Below are positions 7,931 through 16,579 of a DNA stretch of 64,000 nucleotides, one piece after another. The notes under the pieces were generated by a model. That model was not told the DNA's origin and did no database searches. It saw only the letters and a program-made list of their open reading frames with translations. Each line of letters begins with the position of its first letter. Positions within the stretch are counted from its first letter, which is position 1. The DNA is taken from contig NZ_CP073696.1 in assembly GCF_025264645.1 (NCBI RefSeq), forward strand, positions 2,666,001 to 2,730,000, given 5' to 3'. The stretch is from Edaphobacter lichenicola. Its GTDB lineage: Bacteria > Acidobacteriota > Terriglobia > Terriglobales > Acidobacteriaceae. Position numbers and translations under genes: made by a program.

Positions 7931-9865
7931 ATGGGCGCACTGGATCAACCATCGACGGCGGGCTTGATCGGACAAACTTACGGGTTTGCGGTCGGAACAG
8001 CGTTAGCGACGCTGCTGATGGTGCTTGTCTGGCGGTCGGGAGGAGCTGATCGCCGTTCACGCTTTCTTTTTGTAGCCTGCATCCTGATCGCGGATCTTTC
8101 GGGTTTGGCTAAGAACGTTGCGCTGGTACTCTACGTTTCTCCCAAATCTCCTTTGGCAGGACAGATACGGTCTATCGGTTTTATTGCGGCTGCCATGCTC
8201 CCGCTGAGCATCATGACCATTTGGCGAAACAATGCGGTTTTAGGAGTTCGGCGCCGAATTGGCAATGCTCTTGTCATCTACTCGGCATCGAGCGGGTTCC
8301 TTATCGCCGCATGTTTGGCAGTTGGAAGCTGGACACCGTCGTATTTGTCGTCCGATTGGATGTCCGGGGTGCTTCTGAATCAGGATTTCGTGGGAAATCT
8401 AACCATCTACAACGGGCTGCTGTTGATCCTGGTTGGAGCGATTTTCTTGCTGCCGGGAACGCTCGACAATCTGACAGATCGCATTGCGATTTCCCTCATG
8501 ATTGCGGGACTCTTCCTGAGTTCTGTAAGCGCGGCATTGGATGCCTACGTCTCTCTGCCCCTAGCTCTTGCACACATCATCAGGATCGCCAGATTCCAAA
8601 GCCTCGTACTCGTGGTCATCGGCTCCCTGTTTTATTTCTCTCGCTTCAGAGCAGCCGACATCTTTGCAAAGCATGCGATGCGGCTGTTACTCGGCTCAAT
8701 TCTTGCCATGATTGTGGCTTTCGTTACTCTAGGTCCTATCGCATCCATGAGCCACGTGACAGCGTCTCCGCGCGCTGTCACGCTCCTTGGTGCGGCCATG
8801 ATTGCCGGGTGCGCCATGCTGCTCTACCTGCATTTGGGACGATGGACCGATCTCCTCGTTGAGAGGCGAATATTCGGGAAACGCGACACCCAACTCGCGA
8901 TCCGGGAGTTTAGTGATCATCTCGGCGTTTTGGAATCCAAAGCCATCGTCCTAACCACGACGCAGGCCTTGGCCGTTGAAGTGCTCGGTATGAAGTCCGA
9001 CGAGGTTTCGGTGCGGGACATCGAGCGCCTGGATCGAGAGCCCAACTGCGTATCGCTTCCAATTCTGCACCAAGGAGACAATTTGTACCTTGCTGTGCCG
9101 CTTACGGGAAACAGGCGAATCCTTCTCACTGCCGAAGTTGAGTCTCTGCGGGAGATTGCTCTTCATGCGGGCCGTCGTCTCGATGAATTGGATCGCGAGG
9201 AAGAGCGCATGGCGAGTCTCCGCCTCGAAAGCCGGCTGAGCCGACAACTTGTCGAGGCAGAACTCCGCGCATTAAGGGCCCAGATCAATCCGCATTTCCT
9301 TTTCAACTCTCTGAATACAATTGCTGCCTTGATCTCTCTGGAACCTGAAAAGGCCGAGAAATTTACCGTGCGTCTCGCAAAGGTTTTTCGGTATGTGCTG
9401 CTTCATGCTGACCGTCCACTTAGTGCCATCGACGAAGAGATGGATTTCCTGCGAACCTATCTGGAGATAGAACAAATTCGGTTTGGTGAACGGCTGCTAG
9501 TTGAGTTCGATGTGGAAAGAGCCATCGCCCACACGGCGGTCCCTTCCCTGATCTTGCAACCTCTGGTCGAGAATGCGATCAAGCACGGGATCGCTCCGAA
9601 AATCGGTACGAGCAGAATCCTGGTGCAGGCGAAGCGCCGAAATGGGTTGATATTGTTAAGCGTTGAGGACGACGGCATCGGACTTTTTGCGAGCAAGAAC
9701 CAGTTGGGGCGATCGCTGTCGAGCGCAGACTTTGGCGCTGGTGTCGGCCTGCAGAACGTTCGCGAACGGCTGCAAACAATGTATGGCGCCGCTGCCAATC
9801 TCTCCCTCGTCAATATTCAGGGCGGTGGCAGCCGGGCGACATTGGAAATTCCTGTTGGAGAGTAA
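7931..9865 (+). CDS. LytS-type membrane sensor histidine kinase
   Basis: 644 residues. About eight membrane helices fill residues 10-300, with no extracytoplasmic domain, so the signal is probably sensed within or near the membrane. A GAF-like linker follows. The kinase core begins at about residue 440: phospho-acceptor in QINPHFLFNSLNTIAALI (His near 454), then N-box VPSLILQPLVENAIKHG, VEDDGIGL and GAGVGLQNVRERL for ATP binding. This is the His_kinase/HATPase arrangement of LytS/YehU kinases. Only 4 bp separate it from the LytTR regulator, its cognate partner. Confidence 0.92.
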   Translation: MGALDQPSTAGLIGQTYGFAVGTALATLLMVLVWRSGGADRRSRFLFVACILIADLSGLAKNVALVLYVSPKSPLAGQIRSIGFIAAAMLPLSIMTIWRNNAVLGVRRRIGNALVIYSASSGFLIAACLAVGSWTPSYLSSDWMSGVLLNQDFVGNLTIYNGLLLILVGAIFLLPGTLDNLTDRIAISLMIAGLFLSSVSAALDAYVSLPLALAHIIRIARFQSLVLVVIGSLFYFSRFRAADIFAKHAMRLLLGSILAMIVAFVTLGPIASMSHVTASPRAVTLLGAAMIAGCAMLLYLHLGRWTDLLVERRIFGKRDTQLAIREFSDHLGVLESKAIVLTTTQALAVEVLGMKSDEVSVRDIERLDREPNCVSLPILHQGDNLYLAVPLTGNRRILLTAEVESLREIALHAGRRLDELDREEERMASLRLESRLSRQLVEAELRALRAQINPHFLFNSLNTIAALISLEPEKAEKFTVRLAKVFRYVLLHADRPLSAIDEEMDFLRTYLEIEQIRFGERLLVEFDVERAIAHTAVPSLILQPLVENAIKHGIAPKIGTSRILVQAKRRNGLILLSVEDDGIGLFASKNQLGRSLSSADFGAGVGLQNVRERLQTMYGAAANLSLVNIQGGGSRATLEIPVGE

Positions 9866-9869
9866 ACAG

Positions 9870-10637
9870 ATGCAAATTCGCTCGTTCCTGGCCGACGATG
9901 AACAAGCTGCCCGCCTGCGCTTGCGAAGGCTATTGGAGGCCTATCCACAGATTCAAATCGTCGGTGAGGCGACGAATGGAATTGAGGCGGTGGAGGCTAT
10001 TGAGAGACTGCAACCTCAACTGATTTTTCTCGATATTCAGATGCCGGGACTGAATGGCTTCGAGATATTGAGGGCGCTGTCAAAGGACATAGCCCGTCCG
10101 CTGACCATCTTTGTTACAGGCTTCCACGAACACGCGCTAGAGGCATTTCGGGCGCGCGCTATCGCCTACCTTCTAAAGCCTATCGAGGAGGAACATCTGC
10201 GAGAAATGGTCGAGCGAGCTGGGCATCTTCTCGCTTCGATCTCCTCCCTTGAAGAGGAAGACAGGAACGTCAACCGTTTGCTGGGGGACGATCCTACTCC
10301 TATGGAACAGATTGTCGCCAGAAAAGCGAACCGGGTTTTCTTGCTGGACCCGACAGAGGCGTTGTTTTTCTATATGGACGCTGGGATTGTTCGGGTACGG
10401 GTCGAGAACGATACATACTGGGTCAACTATCAACTTGGAGAACTAGACCAAGCGCTTGAATCAAGGGGGTTCTTCCGCGCCCGCCGCTCTTCTCTCGTCA
10501 ATTTGAAGCGGGTCAAGGAGATTCGTTCAGATCCCCGCGGCAGCTTTGTTCTTGTTATGTGCGACGCGAAGCACACCGAGGTCGAGGTAAGTGAGCGACA
10601 GGGGCGCGCGCTTCGCACTCGTATCCCCGGTCTCTGA
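9870..10637 (+). CDS. LytTR response regulator
   Basis: 255 residues from ATG 9870. Receiver domain at 1-115 with acidic pocket ADDE, phospho-acceptor Asp55 in LIFLDIQMPG, and conserved Lys in YLLKPI. LytTR DNA-binding domain at ~150-255 (VARKANRVFLLDPTEALFFY, FFRARRSSLVNLKRVKEIRS), a beta-fold that binds pairs of short direct repeats. Partner of the kinase immediately upstream. The two membrane-protein genes after it (10850 and 11821) are candidate members of the regulon by position alone. Confidence 0.93.
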   Translation: MQIRSFLADDEQAARLRLRRLLEAYPQIQIVGEATNGIEAVEAIERLQPQLIFLDIQMPGLNGFEILRALSKDIARPLTIFVTGFHEHALEAFRARAIAYLLKPIEEEHLREMVERAGHLLASISSLEEEDRNVNRLLGDDPTPMEQIVARKANRVFLLDPTEALFFYMDAGIVRVRVENDTYWVNYQLGELDQALESRGFFRARRSSLVNLKRVKEIRSDPRGSFVLVMCDAKHTEVEVSERQGRALRTRIPGL

Positions 10638-10849
10638 CTGGAAATCGCTTGACCTCTGCGTATCGACTTCTCTAGCGATCGCGAACCCGCTCATCCCTTC
10701 TTTTGCCGCGCTCATGCTGCCGCATTCTGCGATGACACGGTACTGCTTCTCTCTCGAAGCTGTTGTGGTTACTCTACGCCTGAAGCAGTCGCTCAGCGAG
10801 ATACTCGTCTCGCAGTGTGACGCTAATGTTCCGGCGAGTGTGGGTACCT

Positions 10850-11824
10850 ATGAAAAGTGTGTCTTTGAAACTTCAGCGTTGGCTTTCAGCTCTCTGGACC
10901 TCTAACCGGCCACTGACTTTCGTTGGCCTATTGATGGTCTGTGACGTGGGGGCTTGCCTCGTAGCCATGATGTTTGATTCTCGGCAGATCACAGGTATCA
11001 ATGCGTGGATCAAACCTGCAAAATTTGGCCTCTCAAGCGCAGTGACCTGCCTTTCTCTGGCATGGATTGCAAGCTATCTCAGAGATTGGCCAAGAATTCG
11101 AGATTGGTCAGGCCGAGTATTTGCTGTGTCGATAGCGATTGAGATCATCGTGATTGATCTACAGGCGGCGCGCGGAACCACAAGCCATTTCAATATGGCA
11201 GGTCCCGTAGATCGGGTGGGCTTCATCACGATGGGGATTGCCATCGCTGCCATCTGGCTCTCGATGGCAAGCATGACGTATGCCCTCATGCGTCAGCAAG
11301 TGCAACCAATCTCGTGGGCTTGGGCGTTACGGCTCGGCCTCTTGGCTTCTGTCGTAGGTGCCGCTGGCGGAGGATTCATGCTGCGTCAGACACCGGAGCA
11401 GAAACAGAATCCAGAGCTAAAACAATTCGGATCGCATACTGTCGGTGCACCGGACGGTGGTCCAGGACTTCCAATCGCCAACTGGAGCGACGACCACGGT
11501 GACCTCAGGGTGGCTCACTTTCTTGGGCTGCACGGCGTACAAATCATCCCGCTCATCGGCTTGTGGCTGCTCGGCAAGAAGCGACTTTCGGAGTTACGGA
11601 GAACCCGCTTGGTATGGCTTGCCAGCGGAACTTACGTCGCATGCTTTGCTCTTCTAGCCTGGCAGGCGCTCAGAGGCCAGGCACTCCTGCAGCCCGATCG
11701 AAAAACTCTCGTGGCTGCGTCTCTTCTGGTGTTCGTGGCTGGCGTCACGAGTTGGCTCGAACTGTCTCCAAGGACTTTTCTCGCTTTGCAAACGTGGGCC
11801 GAAGTATTGGAGGTACGTTCATGA
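10850..11824 (+). CDS. Uncharacterised multi-pass membrane protein
   Basis: 324 residues from ATG 10850; about eight hydrophobic helices. A polar segment at ~170-215 ends in a striking block DDHGDLRVAHFLGLHGVQIIPLIGLW in which several His, Asp and Arg lie at the membrane surface (His in HGD, HF and LH). Such a motif suggests metal or cofactor binding, but I do not know the family by name. Its TGA stop overlaps the ATG of the ABA4-like gene, so the two proteins are translationally coupled and may act together. Confidence 0.75.
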   Translation: MKSVSLKLQRWLSALWTSNRPLTFVGLLMVCDVGACLVAMMFDSRQITGINAWIKPAKFGLSSAVTCLSLAWIASYLRDWPRIRDWSGRVFAVSIAIEIIVIDLQAARGTTSHFNMAGPVDRVGFITMGIAIAAIWLSMASMTYALMRQQVQPISWAWALRLGLLASVVGAAGGGFMLRQTPEQKQNPELKQFGSHTVGAPDGGPGLPIANWSDDHGDLRVAHFLGLHGVQIIPLIGLWLLGKKRLSELRRTRLVWLASGTYVACFALLAWQALRGQALLQPDRKTLVAASLLVFVAGVTSWLELSPRTFLALQTWAEVLEVRS

Positions 11825-12279
11825 ATCCCAATCTACTATTCAAATTGGCCAACAATGCGGCCTTGATTGGGTGGATATTGCTGATCTTCCTTCCTCGTTG
11901 GCGCTGGTCTGCCCGCTTGATTGCTCCGGTTCTGATACCTGTATTGCTCGCTGTTCTGTATGCGTTCTTGGTCATCACGCAGTTTGGGCACTCCCCTGGA
12001 GGATTTTCCTCTCTTAGCTCAGTGGGTTTGCTGTTCCAGAACCGGGGCATGCTCCTCGCTGGGTGGGTCCACTATCTTGCCTTCGATCTCTTCGTGGGAA
12101 GTTGGGAAGTCCGAGACGCCCAGCGAATTGGGATTGCGCATTACCTTGTCGCCCCATGCCTCGTCCTGACATTTCTCTTTGGTCCGGCCGGCTGGTTGCT
12201 TTATGTGATGATCAAAAGCGTAGCGCTTCGCACTATCGGAATAGAAGGCGATGACGCCGCGCAGGCCAGTTTTTCCTAA
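11821..12279 (+). CDS. ABA4-like membrane protein
   Basis: 152 residues, four helices: LFKLANNAALIGWILLIFLP, LIPVLLAVLYAFLVITQF, then GGFSSLSSVGLLFQNRGMLL with AGWVHYLAFDLFVGSW and FLFGPAGWLLYVMIK. The W-x-HYLAFDLFVG-x-W block and final FGPAGWL are hallmarks of the ABA4-like (DUF4281) family, named after the plant protein needed for neoxanthin formation; the bacterial members have no established role. Overlaps the previous stop codon by ATGA. Confidence 0.85.
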   Translation: MNPNLLFKLANNAALIGWILLIFLPRWRWSARLIAPVLIPVLLAVLYAFLVITQFGHSPGGFSSLSSVGLLFQNRGMLLAGWVHYLAFDLFVGSWEVRDAQRIGIAHYLVAPCLVLTFLFGPAGWLLYVMIKSVALRTIGIEGDDAAQASFS

Positions 12280-12347
12280 GGTGAAAGCGGCAGGAGACTC
12301 GACCGAACTCATAATTTTCACGGCTACTGCTGAAAGCTTTCATGCAT

Positions 12348-12434
12348 CCGGTGTTCACCCGACTATCGCAGTTTGCAAACGCTAATGGTTTTTTGAACAT
12401 AAGCCTGATCGGCAACTAGATCAAGCATGCATGC
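12348..12434. repeat. Right copy of 87-bp imperfect direct repeat
   Basis: Gap-free match to 141-227. Here the repeat is the genuine 3' end of an intact NmrA gene, so this is the parental-type copy. Confidence 0.8.
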
Positions 12435-12977
12435 GGCTACGCTCTTCCTCGATATAGAAGGGCTCACGGCCGGAGGTTCGTTTTCAAAGATCCGATAAGG
12501 GGCTACCGATTCGTTCGTTAGCCGCACTAGTCGAATAATTGTCCAAGCGAGGCTGGATGACCCTACAATCTTTTCCATCTGGGCCGAATCGTTCAATGCG
12601 TGTCGAGTGAGATAGCGTGGAATTCTTGTCATGAAGCTTCCACCGGCGGAGACGAGCGTCGATGAGAGAATCATGAAGCGCTTGTCATTGCTGGTGTTCA
12701 TTACTGTTATCAAAGTCTGCGCAGCTTCGGTGACAAGATAGCTTTCCTTGAGATCCGGGTGGCCTAAAGCGGACAACACAGCGTCGTTCCCTGGCACAAC
12801 CTTCCTGAGAATCTCTTTATCGAGTGGACTGCCCGTCACGACTGTTAACCTATCGTCCTTAATCTTGATTTTAAGAGGGGAGCGAACAAGCGCTGTCACC
12901 TCAAAGCCCCGCTCAAGAGCTTGCGTTACAAGCTCGCGGCCGGTCTTACCTGTCGCACCCAAGATCAGTAGCTTCAT
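12363..12977 (-). CDS. NmrA-like NAD(P)H-binding protein
   Basis: 204 residues. MKLLILGATGKTGRELVTQAL is the Rossmann GATGxxG start; RGFEVTALVRSP follows as the second strand with an Arg typical of NADP preference; later RFMILSSTLV and WTIIRLVRLTN mark the SDR_a5/NmrA core. No canonical YxxxK, so it is an atypical SDR, either a reductase or a redox sensor. It faces the AraC gene at 13160 across a 182-bp intergenic region, a usual arrangement for a regulator and its target. Confidence 0.85.
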   Translation of the reverse strand: MKLLILGATGKTGRELVTQALERGFEVTALVRSPLKIKIKDDRLTVVTGSPLDKEILRKVVPGNDAVLSALGHPDLKESYLVTEAAQTLITVMNTSNDKRFMILSSTLVSAGGSFMTRIPRYLTRHALNDSAQMEKIVGSSSLAWTIIRLVRLTNESVAPYRIFENEPPAVSPSISRKSVAACMLDLVADQAYVQKTISVCKLR

Positions 12978-13098
12978 TGAATCCTCTTGTGCATTCGTAG
13001 CACGTAGAAAATGCTCGTTCTGTCATACGGTTGCGACTTCAAAACGGGGTTCACCGAGTTGCAATTCCCCAACCATCTTCATGTATAACCTAGAAATT

Positions 13099-13110
13099 GT
13101 GGACGTCCAC
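13099..13110. promoter_or_regulatory. Perfect 12-bp palindrome upstream of AraC
   Basis: GTGGACGTCCAC lies 50 bp before the AraC start codon and about 120 bp from the divergent NmrA start. A candidate protein-binding site; AraC proteins more often use direct repeats, so ownership is unclear. Confidence 0.35.
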
Positions 13111-13159
13111 GGTGCAAGGCTCTCTATTTATGGCTCACTCGTCCTATTGCGAGGGATTA

Positions 13160-14104
13160 ATGGATGTTCTGGCAGAATCACTGCGCACCCTACAGATGAA
13201 GACTGAAGTGTATGGCCGGCTGGAGTTGAGCGCACCTTGGGGCATTAAGCTCGACCTTGCGCACCCCGGATACTTCCATGCTGTTTCTCGCGGAAGTTGT
13301 TGGCTGGAGATCGAAGGAAAGCGCATCGCGCTCGCGGCGGGCGATTGGGTTTTTATTTTGGGTGGCTCGTCGCACGTCCTTCGCGACTCGCCGAAGACGC
13401 GACCCAGACCTTTGCCCGAGATCTATGCGACGCACGGCGGCCAATGCGGAGGAATTCTGCGTTACGGCGGCCAAGGAACGCAGACCACGCTCATCTCCTT
13501 TAGTTTTGTGTTCAAGGGGACATGGCTTAATCCTGTTCTCGCCGCTTTGCCCCGGGTGCTGCACGTCAAGGGCGATGGCTTCGTGGCCACCCGTTGGGTC
13601 GAGTCCGTCGTCCAACTTGTTGCGGCAGAGATGGAGGCAGGGCGGCCAGCGCACGAGATTGTGGTCACACGGCTCGCCGATGTTTTATTCATTCACGCGC
13701 TACGCGCGCACATCCAAGCGCGCCCAACAGAAGAAGGCGGATGGCTGCGAGCGCTGGAAGATCCTCAACTAGGTTTGGTTTTGCAGCAGTTGCATGAGCG
13801 GCCCAGCTCCCCCTGGACCGTGAAAGCCATGGCGAAGGTCGCGAGCATGTCGCGCTCGATGTTTGCAGCGCGTTTTCAAAGAATCATTGGAGAGAGTCCC
13901 TTGACGTACCTCACCCGGTGGCGGATGCACTTTGCGATGCAATTGATGGCTGAGAGTAACCAATCGCTGAGAAGCATCGCTGGGGCTGTTGGGTACGACA
14001 CAGACGGCGCGTTCGGAAAGACTTTCAAGCGATATGTCGGTAGTACTCCCGGAGCGTACCGCCTTCAGCTTCGCGAAAAACCAGAATCTGCGAAAAGGCG
14101 CTGA
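13160..14104 (+). CDS. AraC-family regulator with N-terminal cupin
   Basis: 314 residues. I use ATG 13160 (MDVLAESLRTLQMKTEVYGR), preceded by GAGGGA and matching the usual start of this family; longer in-frame starts exist at 13097 and 13130. Residues ~1-180 form the cupin ligand domain (SAPWGIKLDLAHPGYFHAVS, GDWVFILGGSSHVL). Residues ~205-300 are the double helix-turn-helix (WTVKAMAKVASMSRSMFAAR; SLRSIAGAVGYDTDGAFGKTF). Likely controls the divergent NmrA gene. Confidence 0.9.
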   Translation: MDVLAESLRTLQMKTEVYGRLELSAPWGIKLDLAHPGYFHAVSRGSCWLEIEGKRIALAAGDWVFILGGSSHVLRDSPKTRPRPLPEIYATHGGQCGGILRYGGQGTQTTLISFSFVFKGTWLNPVLAALPRVLHVKGDGFVATRWVESVVQLVAAEMEAGRPAHEIVVTRLADVLFIHALRAHIQARPTEEGGWLRALEDPQLGLVLQQLHERPSSPWTVKAMAKVASMSRSMFAARFQRIIGESPLTYLTRWRMHFAMQLMAESNQSLRSIAGAVGYDTDGAFGKTFKRYVGSTPGAYRLQLREKPESAKRR

Positions 14105-14301
14105 GCCCGCGAATCCTCCCGGCGCAGCTCCGCGACTGGAGGGAGATGAGAGACGCGGTTATATACGTAGCAGAGGACCATTTCCGCAATGCCAGGAAGT
14201 TGGAGCGAAGTACGGGACGGTCCATACCTGAACGACCAGATACAAGGTAGCAATGGTCAGCAACGGAGCCCGTCGTTGACTCGCATCGCCCAGCTCATCA
14301 A

Positions 14302-14943
14302 TCAGATCAAGCCGTGACGCTTGTCTCGCAACCACGCGACGACTTGATCGCCATGCTTGTCCGGAGGAAACACGGGATAGAACACTTTCTCAATCCGTTG
14401 GCGATGCAATACGAGCGTGCAGCGTTTGGTAAGAGTCCATCCATTGACCTGGAAGGTCGGCAGGCGCAGAGCGCGGCTCAATCAGAGATGTTCATCAGAG
14501 AGTAGCGCGAATGGAAGATGGAGGCGGGTAGCCGCTTCAGTTTGGTATTCCGTGGTTTGCGTGCTGAGGCCAAAGACCTCTGCGTTCCGGTTCAAGACGG
14601 CCTGATAGTTGTCGCGCATCGAACAACTCTGCGGTGTGCATCCACGAGCTCCCGGAATGGCACCCCAGCCGTCGGGTGACGGCTTGCCGGGCTCCCCGGT
14701 CCGCGGATAGCAATATACGATGATCCGGTCCTGCTTCAACGCCGCAAGATTCACAACGTTCCCATGTGTACTCGGGAGGAGAATCGACGGCACGGGCATC
14801 CCAAGAAGATGATCGCAGGCACCGTCATCCATTGGAACCGGCAGGTTCGCGGGCAATTTTGTGAAATCCTCTTGCGGGAGAACTCCGGCTCCTGCTGCCA
14901 TCATCGATTGCTTAAACCAATCTCTCCTTGACGTAAACGTCAC
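14302..14943 (-). pseudogene. Peroxiredoxin-like gene interrupted by a single in-frame stop
   Basis: From ATG 14943 the frame gives 153 residues of an AhpC/TSA-type peroxiredoxin (RIIVYCYPRTGEPGKPSPDG, then GARGCTPQSCSMRDNY with candidate catalytic Cys102 and Cys107) ending LLSDEHL and a TGA at 14482-14484. The same frame continues past the stop with LSRALRLPTFQVNGWTLTKR and EKVFYPVFPPDKHGDQVVAW to the true stop at 14302-14304. Both halves belong to one protein of about 213 residues; one codon, probably CGA, has become TGA. The thioredoxin fold loses its last strands, so the product should not fold properly. Confidence 0.85.
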
Positions 14944-14952
14944 CGCTTCTCC

Positions 14953-15444
14953 TTATGAAAGTCTGATTTGAAAGAGCAACAGGTCCAGATAGTGGCCAAA
15001 TTTGTATCCCACCTCTTTCAAATGGCCGGCACGCTCGGCTCCGAACTTCTCCATGAAGCTGCGAGACGGGAGGTTTTCGGCATCGACGCCAGCAATCAAC
15101 ATATGTTTTCCAGCCGCACGGGCATGCGCAATCAACTCCTCGAAGAGCTTTGTTCCGGTTCCATGGCGGCGAGCGTCAGGCCGCAAGTGGATCGAACCTT
15201 CAACCGTGAATCGATAACCCGGCCATGGACGGAAGTCGCCATACGAGGCGAATCCCAGGACTTGGTCATCTTCCTCTGCGATGAATAGCGGGTAACCCTT
15301 TTGCTGCTGGGATTGCCACCACAGCACGCGTTCGTCTATTGACGCCTCTTCATCTCGATAGATGGCAGTCGAAGTGCGCAGCACTTCGTTGTAGATTTCG
15401 GTGACGGCGGGAATGTCTTTGTCTTCGGCCATTCGGATTTTCAA
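14953..15444 (-). CDS. GNAT acetyltransferase, phosphinothricin-acetyltransferase type
   Basis: 163 residues. A GGAGG site sits six bases before TTG 15444 (then KIRMAEDKDIPAVTEIYNEV), better than the TTG at 15450 or the ATG at 15432. The GNAT fold shows acetyl-CoA loop HLRPDARRHGTGTKLFEELI and the C-terminal SRSFMEKFGAERAGHLKEVG, the pattern of the bar/pat/yncA group that N-acetylates small amines. The promoter region carries TGTCTACTATAGT (15467-15479), shared with the second GNAT gene and partly with the XRE regulator gene. Confidence 0.88.
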   Translation of the reverse strand: MKIRMAEDKDIPAVTEIYNEVLRTSTAIYRDEEASIDERVLWWQSQQQKGYPLFIAEEDDQVLGFASYGDFRPWPGYRFTVEGSIHLRPDARRHGTGTKLFEELIAHARAAGKHMLIAGVDAENLPSRSFMEKFGAERAGHLKEVGYKFGHYLDLLLFQIRLS

Positions 15445-15466
15445 GAGCAACCTCCGGGAGACATGC

Positions 15467-15479
15467 TGTCTACTATAGT
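15467..15479. promoter_or_regulatory. Operator-like element TGTCTACTATAGT, copy 1
   Basis: Exact 13-mer also present at 16580-16592. It lies 23 bp upstream of the GNAT start codon at 15444 and contains the octamer TACTATAG, which also abuts the XRE-cupin start codon. Candidate XRE binding site overlapping the promoter. Confidence 0.6.
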
Positions 15480-15711
15480 CGCTTTTATTCCCCTATAATA
15501 TCCACACGACGGAAAAGCAACCATGCTGCAAGCGGACGCACGATGAAGACAGCCGGCATCGCCCTGGATCCAAGAGTTTGGGATATGCGCTGGCGGGTAC
15601 AAGGGACGAGCACGACCCCAATGCGATTCGTAAGGGGCGGGGACCATTGCCGACTACGAAACAGCCCTGCGTTGCACGGAGTTTTGCGCCAAGTACATGG
15701 GGAGAGCCGCA

Positions 15712-15870
15712 ATGACGGAGGAGTCATTCGAAGTGATGACAATTGGGCAGCTTCTTTACTTGGTTCTCTTCGGGGAACTCGCGATCCGACCTCTGGACGC
15801 GACTGAGGCGTCCAGTCAGTCACGAGAAACGGAAGAATCGGCCTCGCGTGTGGACACGGGAGTCCTTTGA
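15712..15870 (+). CDS. Possible 52-residue acidic protein
   Basis: ATG 15712 follows GGGGAGAG at good distance and reads MTEESFEVMTIGQLLYLVLF, GELAIRPLDATEASSQSRET and so on to a TGA at 15870. The same frame is open upstream to about 15640 (ADYETALRCTEFCAKYMG), so it could instead be the tail of a decayed larger gene. No family recognised. The rest of 15480-15894 shows nothing else. Confidence 0.3.
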   Translation: MTEESFEVMTIGQLLYLVLFGELAIRPLDATEASSQSRETEESASRVDTGVL

Positions 15871-15894
15871 GAACAAAGTTCCGGAGGCGACGGG

Positions 15895-16479
15895 TCACGG
15901 AGCCTGACGCAGCAAAAGAACGAGATAGGTGCAGCTAGCGCCTGAACGATTTTCGTATCGGCAATCCTGAGGCTCGCCTAGTTCGAGGCAGTCCCCTGGA
16001 CGCAGCAGATGTTCTTGCTGGCCTTCGACAAACACCAATCGTCCCTTCTGTACCCAGATGAGATGTTTGGCGAAGCTGTAGCTTGACGCGGGGTAGGCCA
16101 CCTTGGCACCTGCAGGTAGTTCTACTTCCACGAGATCAATCGGAACTGTCGAACCTGGAATTGGAAAGACTTGCCGCCGCACGTATCCACTCTGCGGATC
16201 GCGCCAGACGAGCCGTTGGTCATGCTTCATTACGCGCGACCGGTTGACATCCTCCGCGCGAGCGAGCAGCGTAGAGATCGTGATGCCGAAGGCGCCAGAC
16301 AATTTGCCGAGCAACATCGCGGTCGGGCTACTCCTACCGGCCTCGACCTTCGCGATCATAGCTCGCGATACGCCAGAGCGCTCGGCGAGTTCAGCCAGGG
16401 TCCAACCCCTCGCATCGCGTTCGCCTTTGATGCGCGTTGCTAAATTTCGTGTGGGATCGTTCGATGTAGTGGGCACCAC
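15895..16479 (-). CDS. XRE-cupin transcriptional regulator
   Basis: 194 residues, GTG start at 16479. Residues ~12-70 are a Cro/CI helix-turn-helix (RIKGERDARGWTLAELAERS, GVSRAMIAKVEAGRSSPTA). The C-terminal half is a cupin barrel (FAKHLIWVQKGRLVFVEGQQ, LLRPGDCLELGEPQDCRYEN) that would bind a small effector. This two-domain type controls small metabolic operons. It lies between two GNAT genes, and the octamer TACTATAG touches its start codon and recurs in both GNAT promoters. In the leftward direction that octamer reads CTATAGTA, placing a TATAGT -10 box immediately before the GTG, so the mRNA may be leaderless. Confidence 0.88.
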   Translation of the reverse strand: MVPTTSNDPTRNLATRIKGERDARGWTLAELAERSGVSRAMIAKVEAGRSSPTAMLLGKLSGAFGITISTLLARAEDVNRSRVMKHDQRLVWRDPQSGYVRRQVFPIPGSTVPIDLVEVELPAGAKVAYPASSYSFAKHLIWVQKGRLVFVEGQQEHLLRPGDCLELGEPQDCRYENRSGASCTYLVLLLRQAP

Positions 16480-16481
16480 AT

Positions 16482-16489
16482 TACTATAG
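16482..16489. promoter_or_regulatory. TACTATAG element at the XRE-cupin start
   Basis: Octamer core of the 13-bp element at 15467 and 16580. On the minus strand it supplies TATAGT just before the GTG start, so it may be both -10 box and autoregulatory site. Confidence 0.5.
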
Positions 16490-16579
16490 CCGCGCCAATG
16501 GTGACGAGTCGCGTAGTCTCTGGATTGAAGTTGGGTGCGTACGCGGACCGACTACCTGATGGACATGTTGGTGTCTTTT

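Noticed and set aside
13190..13654. 154-codon minus-strand frame
   Set aside because: Shadow of the AraC cupin region; high GC leaves antisense frames open.
14482..14484. In-frame TGA in the peroxiredoxin as a selenocysteine codon
   Set aside because: The position is not catalytic in the family, the two Cys at 102 and 107 are already present, and no selenocysteine-type hairpin is evident after the TGA. A nonsense change is simpler.
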